DNA of 64,000 bases from the NCBI GenBank assembly GCA_965225895.1, contig CBDDBR010000011.1:1550001-1614000 (forward strand). The letters are read 5' to 3'. A model generated the notes under the pieces. The model saw nothing but the letters and a program-made list of their open reading frames with translations, was not told where the DNA came from and did not search any database. Shown one piece after another: positions 47,940-57,286 of the stretch. Position numbers and translations under genes: made by a program. Within the stretch, counting starts at the first letter, position 1, and every line of letters starts with the position of its first letter. Source of the DNA: Endobugula sp965225895 (GTDB lineage: Bacteria > Pseudomonadota > Gammaproteobacteria > Pseudomonadales > Cellvibrionaceae).

Positions 47940-49325
47940 ATGTCCCACCCGACCTTTGTAAAGCGCATAATGGGTGCAGCAAAATTTGTTACTGCTGCTG
48001 TTGCCATTAGCCTTGGATCACAAACAGCTCTAGCGGCTGAGTTAGAATTAGAAAAAGACACATTAAAATTCGGCTTTATTAAATTAACTGATATGGCGCC
48101 ATTAGCCATTGCAAAAGAACTGGGGTATTTTGAAGACGAAGGTCTTGAAGTTACGCTAGAAGCGCAAGCAAACTGGAAAGTACTATTAAACGGCGTAATT
48201 GATGGCCAATTAGATGGTGCTCACATGTTAGCAGGCCAGCCAATCGCGGCCACTATTGGTTTTGGTACCAAAGCACATATCATTACCCCATTCAGCATGG
48301 ATTTAAACGGTAATGCAATTACCGTATCTAATTCCGTATGGAGCGAAATGAAAAAAATCGTTCCTCATGAAAACGGCAAGCCTGTTCACCCAATTAAAGC
48401 CGATTACTTAAAGCCTGTAGTTGATAAGTACAATGCCTCTGGCAAGCCATTTAATATGGGAATGGTATTTCCAGTATCTACGCACAACTACGAGCTACGT
48501 TACTGGTTAGCGGCGGGTGGTATTCACCCAGGATATTATGCGCCACATAAAGGCGATACCAAAGGCCAAATTGATGCACAAGCATTCTTATCGGTAACAC
48601 CACCACCACAAATGCCAGCAACATTAGAAGCAGGAACTATTTATGGTTACTGCGTAGGTGAGCCATGGAACCAGCAAGCTGTATTTAAAGGTATTGGTGT
48701 TCCTGTGATTACCGATTACGAAATCTGGAAAGATAACCCAGAAAAAGTATTTGGTATTACAAAAGAATTCTCTGAAAAATATCCAAATACAACAACCGCT
48801 GTTGTTAAAGCGCTTATTCGTGCGGCGATGTGGTTAGATGCCGACAACAATGCCAACCGTCCAGAAGCCGTTAAATATCTATCTAAGCCTTACTATGTAG
48901 GTGCCGATTATGATGTGATTGCGAACTCTATGACAGGTACGTTTGAGTACGAAAAAGGTGACAAGCGCGATGTACCTGACTTTAACGTATTCTTCCGTTA
49001 TAACGCGACTTACCCGTACTACTCAGATGCTATTTGGTACCTAACGCAGATGCGTCGTTGGGGTCAGATTTCAGAAGCTAAAGATGATGCTTGGTACAAA
49101 AAAGTAGCAGCCGATGTATATCGCCCAGACCTTTATGCTGTTGCCGCTAAAGCTCTAATCGAAGAAGGAACAGCCGATGCAAAAGACTTTCCTAACTTTG
49201 AAACAGAAACTGGCTTTAAACCACCACAGCCTGACTTTATTGACAATGTAATCTTTGATGGTTCTAAACCAACAGAATACATCAATAGCTTTACTATTGG
49301 TTTAAAAGCAGACCAAGTGCTTTAA
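47940..49325 (+). CDS. nrtA: NrtA/CmpA-type ABC transporter substrate-binding protein
   Basis: A 461-residue periplasmic solute-binding protein from the ATG at 47940 (AGGAG ribosome-binding site 7 bases upstream; an earlier in-frame ATG at 47871 lies within the sigma-54 promoter and is rejected). A signal peptide of about 30 residues ends at ALAAELELEKDTLKFGF. The nitrate-binding family features are IKLTDMAPLAIAKELGYFEDEGLEV, GQLDGAHMLAGQPIAATIGFGTKA, and the C-terminal PEAVKYLSKPYYVGADYDVI, WYLTQMRRWGQI, DVYRPDLYAVAAK. NrtA and CmpA (bicarbonate) are not separable by eye; the sigma-54 promoter and adjacent genes favour nitrate. Confidence 0.88.
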   Translation: MSHPTFVKRIMGAAKFVTAAVAISLGSQTALAAELELEKDTLKFGFIKLTDMAPLAIAKELGYFEDEGLEVTLEAQANWKVLLNGVIDGQLDGAHMLAGQPIAATIGFGTKAHIITPFSMDLNGNAITVSNSVWSEMKKIVPHENGKPVHPIKADYLKPVVDKYNASGKPFNMGMVFPVSTHNYELRYWLAAGGIHPGYYAPHKGDTKGQIDAQAFLSVTPPPQMPATLEAGTIYGYCVGEPWNQQAVFKGIGVPVITDYEIWKDNPEKVFGITKEFSEKYPNTTTAVVKALIRAAMWLDADNNANRPEAVKYLSKPYYVGADYDVIANSMTGTFEYEKGDKRDVPDFNVFFRYNATYPYYSDAIWYLTQMRRWGQISEAKDDAWYKKVAADVYRPDLYAVAAKALIEEGTADAKDFPNFETETGFKPPQPDFIDNVIFDGSKPTEYINSFTIGLKADQVL

Positions 49326-49357
49326 AACAAACCACTCCCCACTCATTGCGAGTGCTT

Positions 49358-49441
49358 GCCTCCGCATCTATTGCGGAGGCTCTTTTAATACCGTAAAAAT
49401 ATCCGAAAAGGGATTGAAGCAATCATTTTTCAGATATTTTT
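49358..49441 (+). terminator. Terminator and second hairpin between nrtA and nrtB
   Basis: GCCTCCGCA/TGCGGAGGC with TCTTTT (49358-49386) is a proper rho-independent terminator after nrtA. A second, AT-rich stem (49395-49409 with 49426-49441) follows. Partial read-through would give much more binding protein than permease, the usual stoichiometry in ABC importers. Confidence 0.8.
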
Positions 49442-49550
49442 AAGTGCTTATCCATCAAAAAAATGTGGATGAATTGCGCATTTAAATACATCGTCACCGT
49501 ATAGCCTTTATCGTTAAGTCTATAACAAAGAAATAGCAAAGGAACACAAC

Positions 49551-50555
49551 ATGAGCTTAACCGCGAACTTACAGCAACCATTAAAGCCATTAATTAATAT
49601 TGCTAAAGAGGGGCTTTCAAAAAACGGCTTATTGTCGTTATTAAAAGCGATCACATTTCCTGCATTAGGTCTCGCCATATTTTTATTATTATGGCAAACC
49701 GCAGCACAAAATATTGTGACATCACTAGGTAATTTTCCTGGCCCTATTGCGGTATACCAACAAACACAAGCTCTTATATCTGAACACTATGAGGAACGCG
49801 AAAAAGTAGAAAAGAAATTTGAAAAACAACGTATTCGTAATGAGAAAAAGCTTGCCGCCAATCCTGATGCTAAAGTGAAATGGCGTGAATATAAAAGCCG
49901 CATTACTTTTTTTGATCAGATAGGCACCAGTTTAATTACCGTATTGTGTGGCTTTCTCGTGGCTAGCCTTATTGCCATCCCCGTGGGAATTGTTATTGGC
50001 TTAAGTGCAAATAGCTACAAAGCAATTAACCCGATTATACAAATCCTTAAGCCTGTTTCACCACTCGCATGGTTACCACTGGTAACAATGGTAGTGAGTG
50101 CTGTTTACGTGACTGACGACCCGATGTTTTCTAAATCATTTATCGTTTCGATGATCACCGTATCATTGTGTTGCCTGTGGCCAACAATGATTAATACCGC
50201 TGTTGGTGTTGCGGGTGTAAGCCAAGATCTACTCAACGTTAGCCAAGTACTACGCTTAAACTGGATTACCCATGTTAAGAAAATTGTTTTACCTTCGTCT
50301 ATCCCACTTATGTTTACGGGTTTACGTTTGTCATTAGGTATTGCTTGGATGGTATTGATTGCCGCAGAAATGCTCGCTCAAAACCCAGGCTTAGGTAAGT
50401 TTGTATGGGATGAATTCCAAAACGGTAGCTCAAACTCTTTAGGACGCATTATGGTTGCCATTCTGGTTATTGGTTTTATTGGTTTTGTATTAGATCGACT
50501 CATGCTGTCACTACAAAAAATTGTGAGCTGGGATAAAAACGCCATTATTCGATAA
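49551..50555 (+). CDS. nrtB: NrtB-type ABC transporter permease
   Basis: A 334-residue inner-membrane permease. Helix 1 (about 33-55) is followed by a charged cytoplasmic/periplasmic stretch (about 80-120: EEREKVEKKFEKQRIRNEKKL) and the binding-protein-dependent transport domain (about 125-325), with the EAA-loop LNVSQVLRLNWITHVKKIVLPSSIPLMFTGLRLSLGIAWMVLIAAEM. QILKPVSPLAWLPLV is typical of the nitrate/sulfonate/taurine class. An AAAGGAAC ribosome-binding site precedes the ATG. It follows nrtA by 225 bases with a terminator between. Confidence 0.9.
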   Translation: MSLTANLQQPLKPLINIAKEGLSKNGLLSLLKAITFPALGLAIFLLLWQTAAQNIVTSLGNFPGPIAVYQQTQALISEHYEEREKVEKKFEKQRIRNEKKLAANPDAKVKWREYKSRITFFDQIGTSLITVLCGFLVASLIAIPVGIVIGLSANSYKAINPIIQILKPVSPLAWLPLVTMVVSAVYVTDDPMFSKSFIVSMITVSLCCLWPTMINTAVGVAGVSQDLLNVSQVLRLNWITHVKKIVLPSSIPLMFTGLRLSLGIAWMVLIAAEMLAQNPGLGKFVWDEFQNGSSNSLGRIMVAILVIGFIGFVLDRLMLSLQKIVSWDKNAIIR

Positions 50556-50619
50556 TGTTAAGCGATCACACACTCACTAATAGATATTTATTCCTGTAAA
50601 AGATAACGAGGATATAACA

Positions 50620-51453
50620 ATGAATTTTTTAGAACTTACACAAGTCAGCATGGAGTTTCCTACTCCCAAAGGGGCGTTTAAAGCGCTTGATAACGTGAAC
50701 CTAAACATTGCTGAAGGCGAGTTTATTTCGCTTATTGGTCACTCTGGCTGTGGTAAATCCACTGTACTTAATATTGTTGCTGGCCTTTATGAATCAACGG
50801 TAGGCGGTGTCATTTTAGAAGGCAAAGAAGTCAACGAACCTGGGCCTGAGCGCGCGGTAGTATTTCAAAACCACTCGCTATTACCGTGGCTCACGGCTTA
50901 TCAAAATGTAGAACTTGCCGTAAATACTGTATTTAGTAAAACAAAAACCAAAGCCGAAATTAAAGATTGGATTGAGCATAACTTAGAGCTTGTGCATATG
51001 TCACACGCCTTACATAAGCGCCCTGATGAAATATCAGGGGGTATGAAACAACGTGTAGGCATTGCACGTGCACTCGCAATGCAACCTAAAGTTTTATTAA
51101 TGGATGAGCCCTTTGGTGCACTTGACGCACTAACTCGTGCTCACTTACAAGACTCGGTCATGGAGATTCAACAAAAGCTAGGTAATACAATCATTATGAT
51201 TACCCACGATGTCGATGAAGCGGTGCTATTGTCTGATCGTATTGTGATGATGACCAACGGTCCTGCTGCCACGATCGGCGAAATATTAGAAGTGAAACTA
51301 GAACGCCCAAGAAATCGCCTAGAACTAGCCGACAACCCAGAGTACAACCGATACCGCTCTGAAGTCTTGCGCTTTTTATATGAAAAACAACGAAAAGTGG
51401 AGCCTATTACAGCCAAAAAAAGCAGTGATTCTAACAAAACTAAAGTCGCTTAA
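50620..51453 (+). CDS. nrtD: Nitrate-type ABC transporter ATPase (NrtD-like)
   Basis: A 277-residue ATP-binding subunit with Walker A GHSGCGKST (about 38-46), Q-loop VVFQNHSLLPWLTAYQN, signature ISGGMKQRVGIARALA, Walker B VLLMDEPFGALD and the H-loop MITHDVDEAVLLSDRIVMMT. It is the short, single-domain form (NrtD rather than the NrtC fusion with a second binding domain). The C-terminal tail (about 255-277) is rich in K and S. It ends the operon; a near-palindrome AAAGTCGC-TTAA-GCGGCTTT sits at the stop codon and may help terminate. Confidence 0.9.
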   Translation: MNFLELTQVSMEFPTPKGAFKALDNVNLNIAEGEFISLIGHSGCGKSTVLNIVAGLYESTVGGVILEGKEVNEPGPERAVVFQNHSLLPWLTAYQNVELAVNTVFSKTKTKAEIKDWIEHNLELVHMSHALHKRPDEISGGMKQRVGIARALAMQPKVLLMDEPFGALDALTRAHLQDSVMEIQQKLGNTIIMITHDVDEAVLLSDRIVMMTNGPAATIGEILEVKLERPRNRLELADNPEYNRYRSEVLRFLYEKQRKVEPITAKKSSDSNKTKVA

Positions 51454-51715
51454 GCGGCTTTAGCCCCCCCCATTACCAAGCTGCGGCTCCTTTCCATCCA
51501 CCTGTTAATTGGCGCCAAAATCATCCTTTTGACAACTTGCTTTTATAGGCCTTACTACTACGCTTATAAATACTAGAAAGCCTATTCATAGGCCATTAAC
51601 AACATATGCCAACCTACCGTGTAAGCACATAGTGGGTATCTCATTGTACTTTTGCCGCACTGTCGCCACAGTACCGTATTACATACTGATTAAATATAAC
51701 GACTAGGAGGTGCCA

Positions 51716-52852
51716 ATGAAAACACATCAACGTATTTATATCGATAATCAGTGGGATCAGCCCTTAAAACAAGATAGTTCAATACAACTAATTACAGTAT
51801 TTGGTAATCGACATACCATCAGTGATGATGCCATTCGGCAAGATATTATGCAGCACTACCCCAATGCCGATATTATTGGCTGCTCAACTGCAGGGGAAAT
51901 ATCTGGAACAGAAATTTACGATAGCAGCCTATGCTTAACAGCAATGAGTTTTCACTCATCGACCGTCGCTATTGCCACCACATCCGTCACTGATACCTCG
52001 CTCGACGCAGCCATTAGCCGTTTATTACAACAAATGCCTACCCTCAATTTACAATACGTTATGGTGCTATCCGATGGACAACACGTTAACGGTACGCAGT
52101 TAGTCAAAGGGTTAAAAGAGAACCTACCTAATGATGTCTTAATAACGGGAGGACTCGCTGGAGACGATACGCGCTTTGAAGAAACCGTCGTTTGGCATAA
52201 CAATGATATTAGTTCGGGGAAAATACTGCTTTGCGGCTTTTACGGTAATGATTTAATTATTGGTCATGGGTCTCAAGGTGGATGGGATAGCTTTGGCCCT
52301 ACTCGCATCGTTACACAATCAACAAATAATGTACTCCAAGAACTGGACAATAAATCGGCACTTGAGCTTTATAAGGAATATCTAGGCGACCACGCTAAAG
52401 ACCTGCCTGCATCTGCCTTATTATTCCCGCTGCTGGTCACTCTCCAAGGAGAAAATGATGCTGTCATTAGAACCATACTTAATATTGATGAAGACACTGG
52501 CTCTATGATATTTGCTGGCGACATTCCCGAAGGTGCCACTGCACAATTGATGCGCGCCAACTTTGACCGCCTAATTGATGGTGCCGAAGCCGCTGCGGAG
52601 AATGCACTAAAAACACTCTCTAACAGTGTTAATGATGGGCTTATATTGATGATTAGCTGTGTTGGGCGGCGTTTAGTCTTAAACCAACGCACAGAAGAAG
52701 AGCTAGAATCTGTACAAGAAACCTTTGGTGACAACATGGCATACACGGGGTTTTATTCTTATGGTGAAATCTCACCATTAGTACACACTAATTCTTGTTC
52801 ACTACACAATCAAACAATGACAATAACGGTGCTGTCAGAGAAAAATGCATAA
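51716..52852 (+). CDS. FIST-domain signal-transduction protein
   Basis: A 378-residue sensor protein from the ATG at 51716, which has a perfect AGGAGGTG ribosome-binding site. FIST N-terminal domain (about 30-215): IIGCSTAGEISGTEIYDSSLCLTAMSF, QYVMVLSDGQHVNGTQLVKGLKENL, LITGGLAGDDTRFEETVVWHN. FIST C-terminal domain (about 220-360): ALELYKEYLGDHAKDLPASALLFPLLV and GLILMISCVGRRLVLNQRTEEELE, YTGFYSYGEISPL. FIST domains are predicted to bind small ligands such as amino acids. Its 3-prime end overlaps the next gene by 8 bases, so output probably goes to that c-di-GMP enzyme. Confidence 0.92.
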   Translation: MKTHQRIYIDNQWDQPLKQDSSIQLITVFGNRHTISDDAIRQDIMQHYPNADIIGCSTAGEISGTEIYDSSLCLTAMSFHSSTVAIATTSVTDTSLDAAISRLLQQMPTLNLQYVMVLSDGQHVNGTQLVKGLKENLPNDVLITGGLAGDDTRFEETVVWHNNDISSGKILLCGFYGNDLIIGHGSQGGWDSFGPTRIVTQSTNNVLQELDNKSALELYKEYLGDHAKDLPASALLFPLLVTLQGENDAVIRTILNIDEDTGSMIFAGDIPEGATAQLMRANFDRLIDGAEAAAENALKTLSNSVNDGLILMISCVGRRLVLNQRTEEELESVQETFGDNMAYTGFYSYGEISPLVHTNSCSLHNQTMTITVLSEKNA

Positions 52853-54752
52853 ACTCCTTAGTCGTATTATTAGGAAGAATAATAAAGGGAATCTTGACCT
52901 ATCCCCTTACCAAAAATTATTTGATGCTATTTCATCGGCCTTCAATCAATTTGATGAAGACCGTAATATGCTTGAACGATCACTCACACTCACCTCAAAA
53001 GAACTTAATGCAATCAATCAACAATTAAGCTGTCAGCTAGACGAAGTCAATAATTACAAACAAGCGATTGAAGTATCATATATTAAACAAGAAGCACTGT
53101 TAAATTCTAGCCGAGAAGCGATATTCAGCTTTAGTAAAAATGGAAAGCTAGAAAAAGTAAACCGCAGTGGTCTATTATTTTTTAACCTAAAAAAAGATGA
53201 AATAGAAAACAAAACAGAAAAACAAATCGTCAAGCTATTACTTAAACGTATCACTAAAAAAGTGAGATTTGAAAAATCCATTAACAAACTAGAAAGTAAC
53301 AAATTAAACTCTATTCAAGGATACTTTGAAACCAACGACCATAAACATTATGAGTATTACAGCATTCCAGAAATTTTAAATGGTGAATACATTGGTCGTG
53401 CTTGGTGCCTGCGAAATGTCACAGAATTAAGAGAAAAACAAATTCAACTTTCTCACCAAGCCAATCATGACGCCTTAACGGACTTACCAAATAGACCTTT
53501 TATTCTAGAATCACTAAAACATGAAATCATCAATGCAAATAGGTGTAACACCCAAGTATCAGTGTTATTTATTGACCTAGATGACTTTAAAAAAATCAAT
53601 GACAGTATTGGCCATGAAGAAGGTGATCTATTTTTAATTGGAATTTCAAAGAGAATTCGCAGCACGCTACGCAAAGAAGATGTACTCGGACGCTTAGGGG
53701 GTGATGAGTTCATCATTATTCTTAAAAATTTTTCCGACAAAGGAGAAATCAAAGATATTTACCAACGTATATTAAGCATATTTGAAAAACCATTCCCCAT
53801 TAAAGGCAATGAATATATCATTTCTTGCAGTATAGGGATGAGCACATTCCCTAAGGATGGAAAAAACCCAGAAGAACTGATTAGAAAAGCCGATATGGCC
53901 ATGTATCAAGCCAAGAAAAATGGTAAAAAAAATATCCACTTTTATAACGAAGAACTAGAAAAAGATATTATAGAGAGAATTTCTTTAGAGTCTAAATTAC
54001 AAAATGCCATTGCTCACAATGAATTTATATTACACTACCAACCTAAAGTTGATTTACTGAATGGACAACTTAAAGGCTTAGAAGCATTAATTCGATGGAA
54101 ACAAAAAGATACAGGACTCACCTACCCTGACCACTTTATTCCACTAGCAGAGAACATGGGATTAATCTCTAATATCACCATGCTCGTTGTTGAGATGGTA
54201 TTCAACCAACTTGAATTATGGAAAAACACTCCACTAGAAAACACACCTGTATCGATTAATATTTCTGCTATTGATTTCTCAAATAAAAATTTTATTGATT
54301 GGATTTTCAATTTAATACAAGCTAAAAATATTAAACCTGGCACTATCGAGTTTGAACTAACAGAAACCGTTTTATTTGATGATATTGACTATGTAAAAGA
54401 AATCCTTAAAAAATTACACAACCATGGCATAGCTATATCTGTAGATGATTTTGGTACGGGATATTCTTCATTTAGCTACCTACGTGATTTAGATATTGAT
54501 TATCTAAAAATTGACAAAAGTTTTATCCAAGATATTGAACATAACTCACAATCAAGAGCCATTGTAAAAAGCATTATTGACATTGGCATTAACTTAAACG
54601 TAGATATTATTGCCGAAGGCATTGAAACAGAATACGAAAAATATTTTCTGCGAAAAAGTGGCTGCCTAATTGGTCAAGGTTATTACTTTAGCAAACCCCT
54701 TCCACCACAAGATTTATTGAAAAACGAGTACTCAACACCCCAAAACATATAA
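52845..54752 (+). CDS. PAS-GGDEF-EAL c-di-GMP enzyme
   Basis: A 635-residue cytosolic protein with no membrane helix. A coiled-coil N-terminus (about 25-80) is followed by a PAS domain (about 80-200), GGDEF (about 205-365) and EAL (about 380-630). The cyclase site is intact (LGRLGGDEFIII, G285-F289) and an inhibitory I-site RKED (276-279) sits exactly five residues before it. The EAL half carries EALIRW, NISAIDF, FELTET, DDFGTGYSSFSYL, LKIDKSFI, AEGIET and GQGYYFSKP, so the phosphodiesterase also looks active. It could both make and degrade c-di-GMP. Start overlaps the FIST gene stop by 8 bases, implying coupled synthesis. Confidence 0.93.
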   Translation: MHKLLSRIIRKNNKGNLDLSPYQKLFDAISSAFNQFDEDRNMLERSLTLTSKELNAINQQLSCQLDEVNNYKQAIEVSYIKQEALLNSSREAIFSFSKNGKLEKVNRSGLLFFNLKKDEIENKTEKQIVKLLLKRITKKVRFEKSINKLESNKLNSIQGYFETNDHKHYEYYSIPEILNGEYIGRAWCLRNVTELREKQIQLSHQANHDALTDLPNRPFILESLKHEIINANRCNTQVSVLFIDLDDFKKINDSIGHEEGDLFLIGISKRIRSTLRKEDVLGRLGGDEFIIILKNFSDKGEIKDIYQRILSIFEKPFPIKGNEYIISCSIGMSTFPKDGKNPEELIRKADMAMYQAKKNGKKNIHFYNEELEKDIIERISLESKLQNAIAHNEFILHYQPKVDLLNGQLKGLEALIRWKQKDTGLTYPDHFIPLAENMGLISNITMLVVEMVFNQLELWKNTPLENTPVSINISAIDFSNKNFIDWIFNLIQAKNIKPGTIEFELTETVLFDDIDYVKEILKKLHNHGIAISVDDFGTGYSSFSYLRDLDIDYLKIDKSFIQDIEHNSQSRAIVKSIIDIGINLNVDIIAEGIETEYEKYFLRKSGCLIGQGYYFSKPLPPQDLLKNEYSTPQNI

Positions 54753-54756
54753 CATT

Positions 54757-55194
54757 TTACAACCCATAAAATTTATCAAACGCTGCTTGACTAAAACCCT
54801 TCATACTTTTTTTACCCATCGTGATAACAGGCACACCACTACCACCTATCGCATCATACTCTCGCTTGGCTTGAGGATTTTTCTCAATATCATATTCCAC
54901 AAAAGGAATACCTTTAGCCACAAAATATTTACGTGCTTTTTTACAATAACCACACCATGATGTGGAGTACATGGTAACTTTTTTATTTTTAGTGAATGTT
55001 TTTTTTGCGGATGGCGATACGTTAACAGCATCAAATGTAGTGATCGTACTATTCACTTTTTTAGAGGGGGCGGTTGCACTCGGTTTATCACCATAGTGCA
55101 CTCGACCAGATTCATCTACCCATTTATACACCTCTGAGGAGGCATAAGCACTAGCACTCAAACACACAATGATTGTAATGATTCTACATATCAT
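54757..55194 (-). CDS. Exported DUF4124-glutaredoxin protein
   Basis: A 145-residue protein from the ATG at 55194 (preceded by AAGGATAAAACTT; the frame is open to 55287 without homology and overlaps the aminotransferase gene). A signal peptide (MICRIITIIVCLSASAYA) is followed by a DUF4124 segment (EVYKWVDESGRVHYGDKP, residues about 21-40), a linker and a glutaredoxin domain (about 68-145) with the active site TMYSTSWCGYCKKARKYF, the cis-proline GVPVITMG and GFSQAAFDKFYGL. It probably acts in periplasmic thiol/disulfide exchange. Confidence 0.9.
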   Translation of the reverse strand: MICRIITIIVCLSASAYASSEVYKWVDESGRVHYGDKPSATAPSKKVNSTITTFDAVNVSPSAKKTFTKNKKVTMYSTSWCGYCKKARKYFVAKGIPFVEYDIEKNPQAKREYDAIGGSGVPVITMGKKSMKGFSQAAFDKFYGL

Positions 55195-55261
55195 AAGTTT
55201 TATCCTTGTTATGAACCTATGGTAATCACTACCTGTAATACAATGGGCAGCAGCAACTAAT

Positions 55262-56464
55262 CTAAAGTGTTTGCATGAGTGACGCAACCACGTAATCCAT
55301 ATTTTGAGAACTTAAGCCCGCCACACTAATGCGACTGGAGTTCACCATATAAATACTATGCTCTTGCTTTAAACGCTGCACTTGCTCTGGCGTAATACCC
55401 AAGAAAGAAAACATGCCTTTTTCTGCTTGAATATAATCAAAGCGCGACCCCGCACCAGCAGCTTGTAATTTACTCACTAACTGAATACGCAATTGAATAA
55501 TACGCTCACGCATATCGGTGAGTTCTGTTTCCCACTGTTGCCTTAGCAGGGCATCATTAACAATAATATCAACCAGTGCCGCACCATGATTAGGCGGCAT
55601 AGAATAAATACCCCGTGCGATACTGAGCAACTGTCCACGACTGATCTCTGCTTGCTGGCGATCTTTTGCAATCACCAACACAGCTCCTACCCGCTCACGA
55701 TATAAGCCAAAATTTTTCGAGCACGAGCTGGCGATAATCATTTCGGGGCAATATTCGGCTAAATAACGTAAGCCCCATGCATCCTCATCCAAGCTATCTC
55801 CCAAGCCTTGATAAGCCACATCAACAAAAGGAATAGCCCCTTTATCATTCAGCAACTGCGCAATACTTATCCATTGCGCTTGTGTTAAATCTGCGCCTGA
55901 TGGGTTATGGCAACAGCCATGTAATAACACGACATCACCAGCAGCAAGACCTGACAGGCTCTCTAACATAGCCTCAAAGTTAATATTATGCGTATTCGTA
56001 TCGTAATAGGCATATTCCTGTAATGATAATCCACAGCTCGCAAGCAAAGGTATATGATTAGCCCATGTAGGCGTTGATACCCATACCGTACCTTGAACAC
56101 CTTGTTCACTATGGCAACGGTGTATTAAATGCCCCGCTATATTTAATGCGCCGCATCCTCCAGGGGTTTGCACACTCACCACACGTGAATCACTAACCGC
56201 AGGGTGTGCCACACCTAGAAGTAAACTCACCATCGATTGATTAAAACCTTCTAACCCTGCTGGCCCCACATACGTTTTGCTGGTTTCTTGATGCTGTAGC
56301 TGTGTTTGCGCTGCTTGCACTGCAGCCATAATCGGTGTGTGGCCTTGCTCATCTTTATAAACACCCGCACCTAAATCGACCTTATTGGGGTTGTTATCAT
56401 TGTTGCACTCTACAACAAGATTAAGAATAGGATCTGCGGGTAAAGGGTGAAGCACATCAAACAT
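55262..56464 (-). CDS. Aromatic/aspartate aminotransferase
   Basis: A 400-residue class I PLP aminotransferase from the ATG at 56464 (MFDVLHPLPADPIL; AGGATATACC upstream). Conserved residues: VDLGAGVYKDEQGHTPIMAAVQ (N-terminal substrate loop), QTPGGCGAL (PLP phosphate), HGCCHNPSGADLTQAQW (the NPTG-type motif), ASSCSKNFGLYRERVGAVLV with the PLP lysine in SCSKNF, and the C-terminal ISVAGLS arginine region SSRISVAGL. These features match AspC/TyrB enzymes. It would make aspartate, tyrosine, phenylalanine or leucine; the exact specificity is not deducible. It is followed by the glutaredoxin gene on the same strand. Confidence 0.93.
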   Translation of the reverse strand: MFDVLHPLPADPILNLVVECNNDNNPNKVDLGAGVYKDEQGHTPIMAAVQAAQTQLQHQETSKTYVGPAGLEGFNQSMVSLLLGVAHPAVSDSRVVSVQTPGGCGALNIAGHLIHRCHSEQGVQGTVWVSTPTWANHIPLLASCGLSLQEYAYYDTNTHNINFEAMLESLSGLAAGDVVLLHGCCHNPSGADLTQAQWISIAQLLNDKGAIPFVDVAYQGLGDSLDEDAWGLRYLAEYCPEMIIASSCSKNFGLYRERVGAVLVIAKDRQQAEISRGQLLSIARGIYSMPPNHGAALVDIIVNDALLRQQWETELTDMRERIIQLRIQLVSKLQAAGAGSRFDYIQAEKGMFSFLGITPEQVQRLKQEHSIYMVNSSRISVAGLSSQNMDYVVASLMQTL

Positions 56465-56575
56465 GGTATATCCTGCATCGTCATAAAAGGTATTGTATTC
56501 AGGAAAAAGAACTTTTTTCACAAAATAGCGTCTGTAGAAGTGAATTATAAATCATAAATGGATGAATAACAGAAG

Positions 56576-57172
56576 ATGAAACCCTTACTTTCACGACGTA
56601 AATTTGTTCAATCAGGTCTTTGTGGTATTGCAGGCTTCACATTATTGCCTTTTTCCTTTCATTCACAGGCTCAGTCTGTACGCGGAGGTAAACGTGCACC
56701 AGAGTTAGACGTGCCTTACTGGATTGACGGGCAAGGTAATCCTAGTAAGCCATTTAGCATTCAGGAACACCGCGGCAAGTGGATATATTTAAAATGTTTT
56801 CAGGAATGGTGCCCTTCCTGCCATTCGGTTGGATTTCCGAATTTACAAAAACTGGTGGCTGCATTCCCTGACGACAGCCTAATCGTGAGCGCGGTGATTC
56901 AAACCACGTTTGAGGGCGGTGCAACCAATAATAAAGACGCATTACGAAAAAACCAATTGCGTTATAACTTAGATCTACCCTTTGGTCACGATGAAGGTAA
57001 TTTAACACTACCTAATAGCGACCCTAAACGCTACCCCACGACAATGACTGCTTACCAAACGGGGGGGACTCCATGGGTTGTAGTCATTAATCCTGAAGGG
57101 GAAATTATGTTTAATGATTTTCATATTGATATCGATAAACTCATTGCGTTTTTAAAAACACAAACTGTATAG
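56576..57172 (+). CDS. Tat-exported thioredoxin-like protein
   Basis: A 198-residue protein with a twin-arginine signal (SRRKFVQ followed by a hydrophobic stretch and SQAQS) and a thioredoxin-like domain (about 40-195). The active site is EWCPSC (residues about 80-85), with the conserved cis-proline in TGGTPWVVVINPEGEI. Tat export of a thioredoxin-fold protein implies folding in the cytoplasm, perhaps with a cofactor. It resembles redoxin/TlpA-like proteins; the substrate is unknown. It is divergent from the aminotransferase gene and ends at a bidirectional terminator. Confidence 0.88.
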   Translation: MKPLLSRRKFVQSGLCGIAGFTLLPFSFHSQAQSVRGGKRAPELDVPYWIDGQGNPSKPFSIQEHRGKWIYLKCFQEWCPSCHSVGFPNLQKLVAAFPDDSLIVSAVIQTTFEGGATNNKDALRKNQLRYNLDLPFGHDEGNLTLPNSDPKRYPTTMTAYQTGGTPWVVVINPEGEIMFNDFHIDIDKLIAFLKTQTV

Positions 57173-57218
57173 CCGCTAAACACAACAAATAGTTTTATTA
57201 AACAAAAAATACTCACAT

Positions 57219-57249
57219 AAAAAAAGCCATCATAAATGATGGCTTTTTT
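57219..57249. terminator. Bidirectional rho-independent terminator
   Basis: AAAAAGCCATCAT pairs with ATGATGGCTTTTT over a 2-base loop between the convergent Tat-thioredoxin gene and ilvH, with T runs on both strands. Confidence 0.9.
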
Positions 57250-57286
57250 CGTGAACAAATAACAAGATTGCTCCGTTATATTTAAA

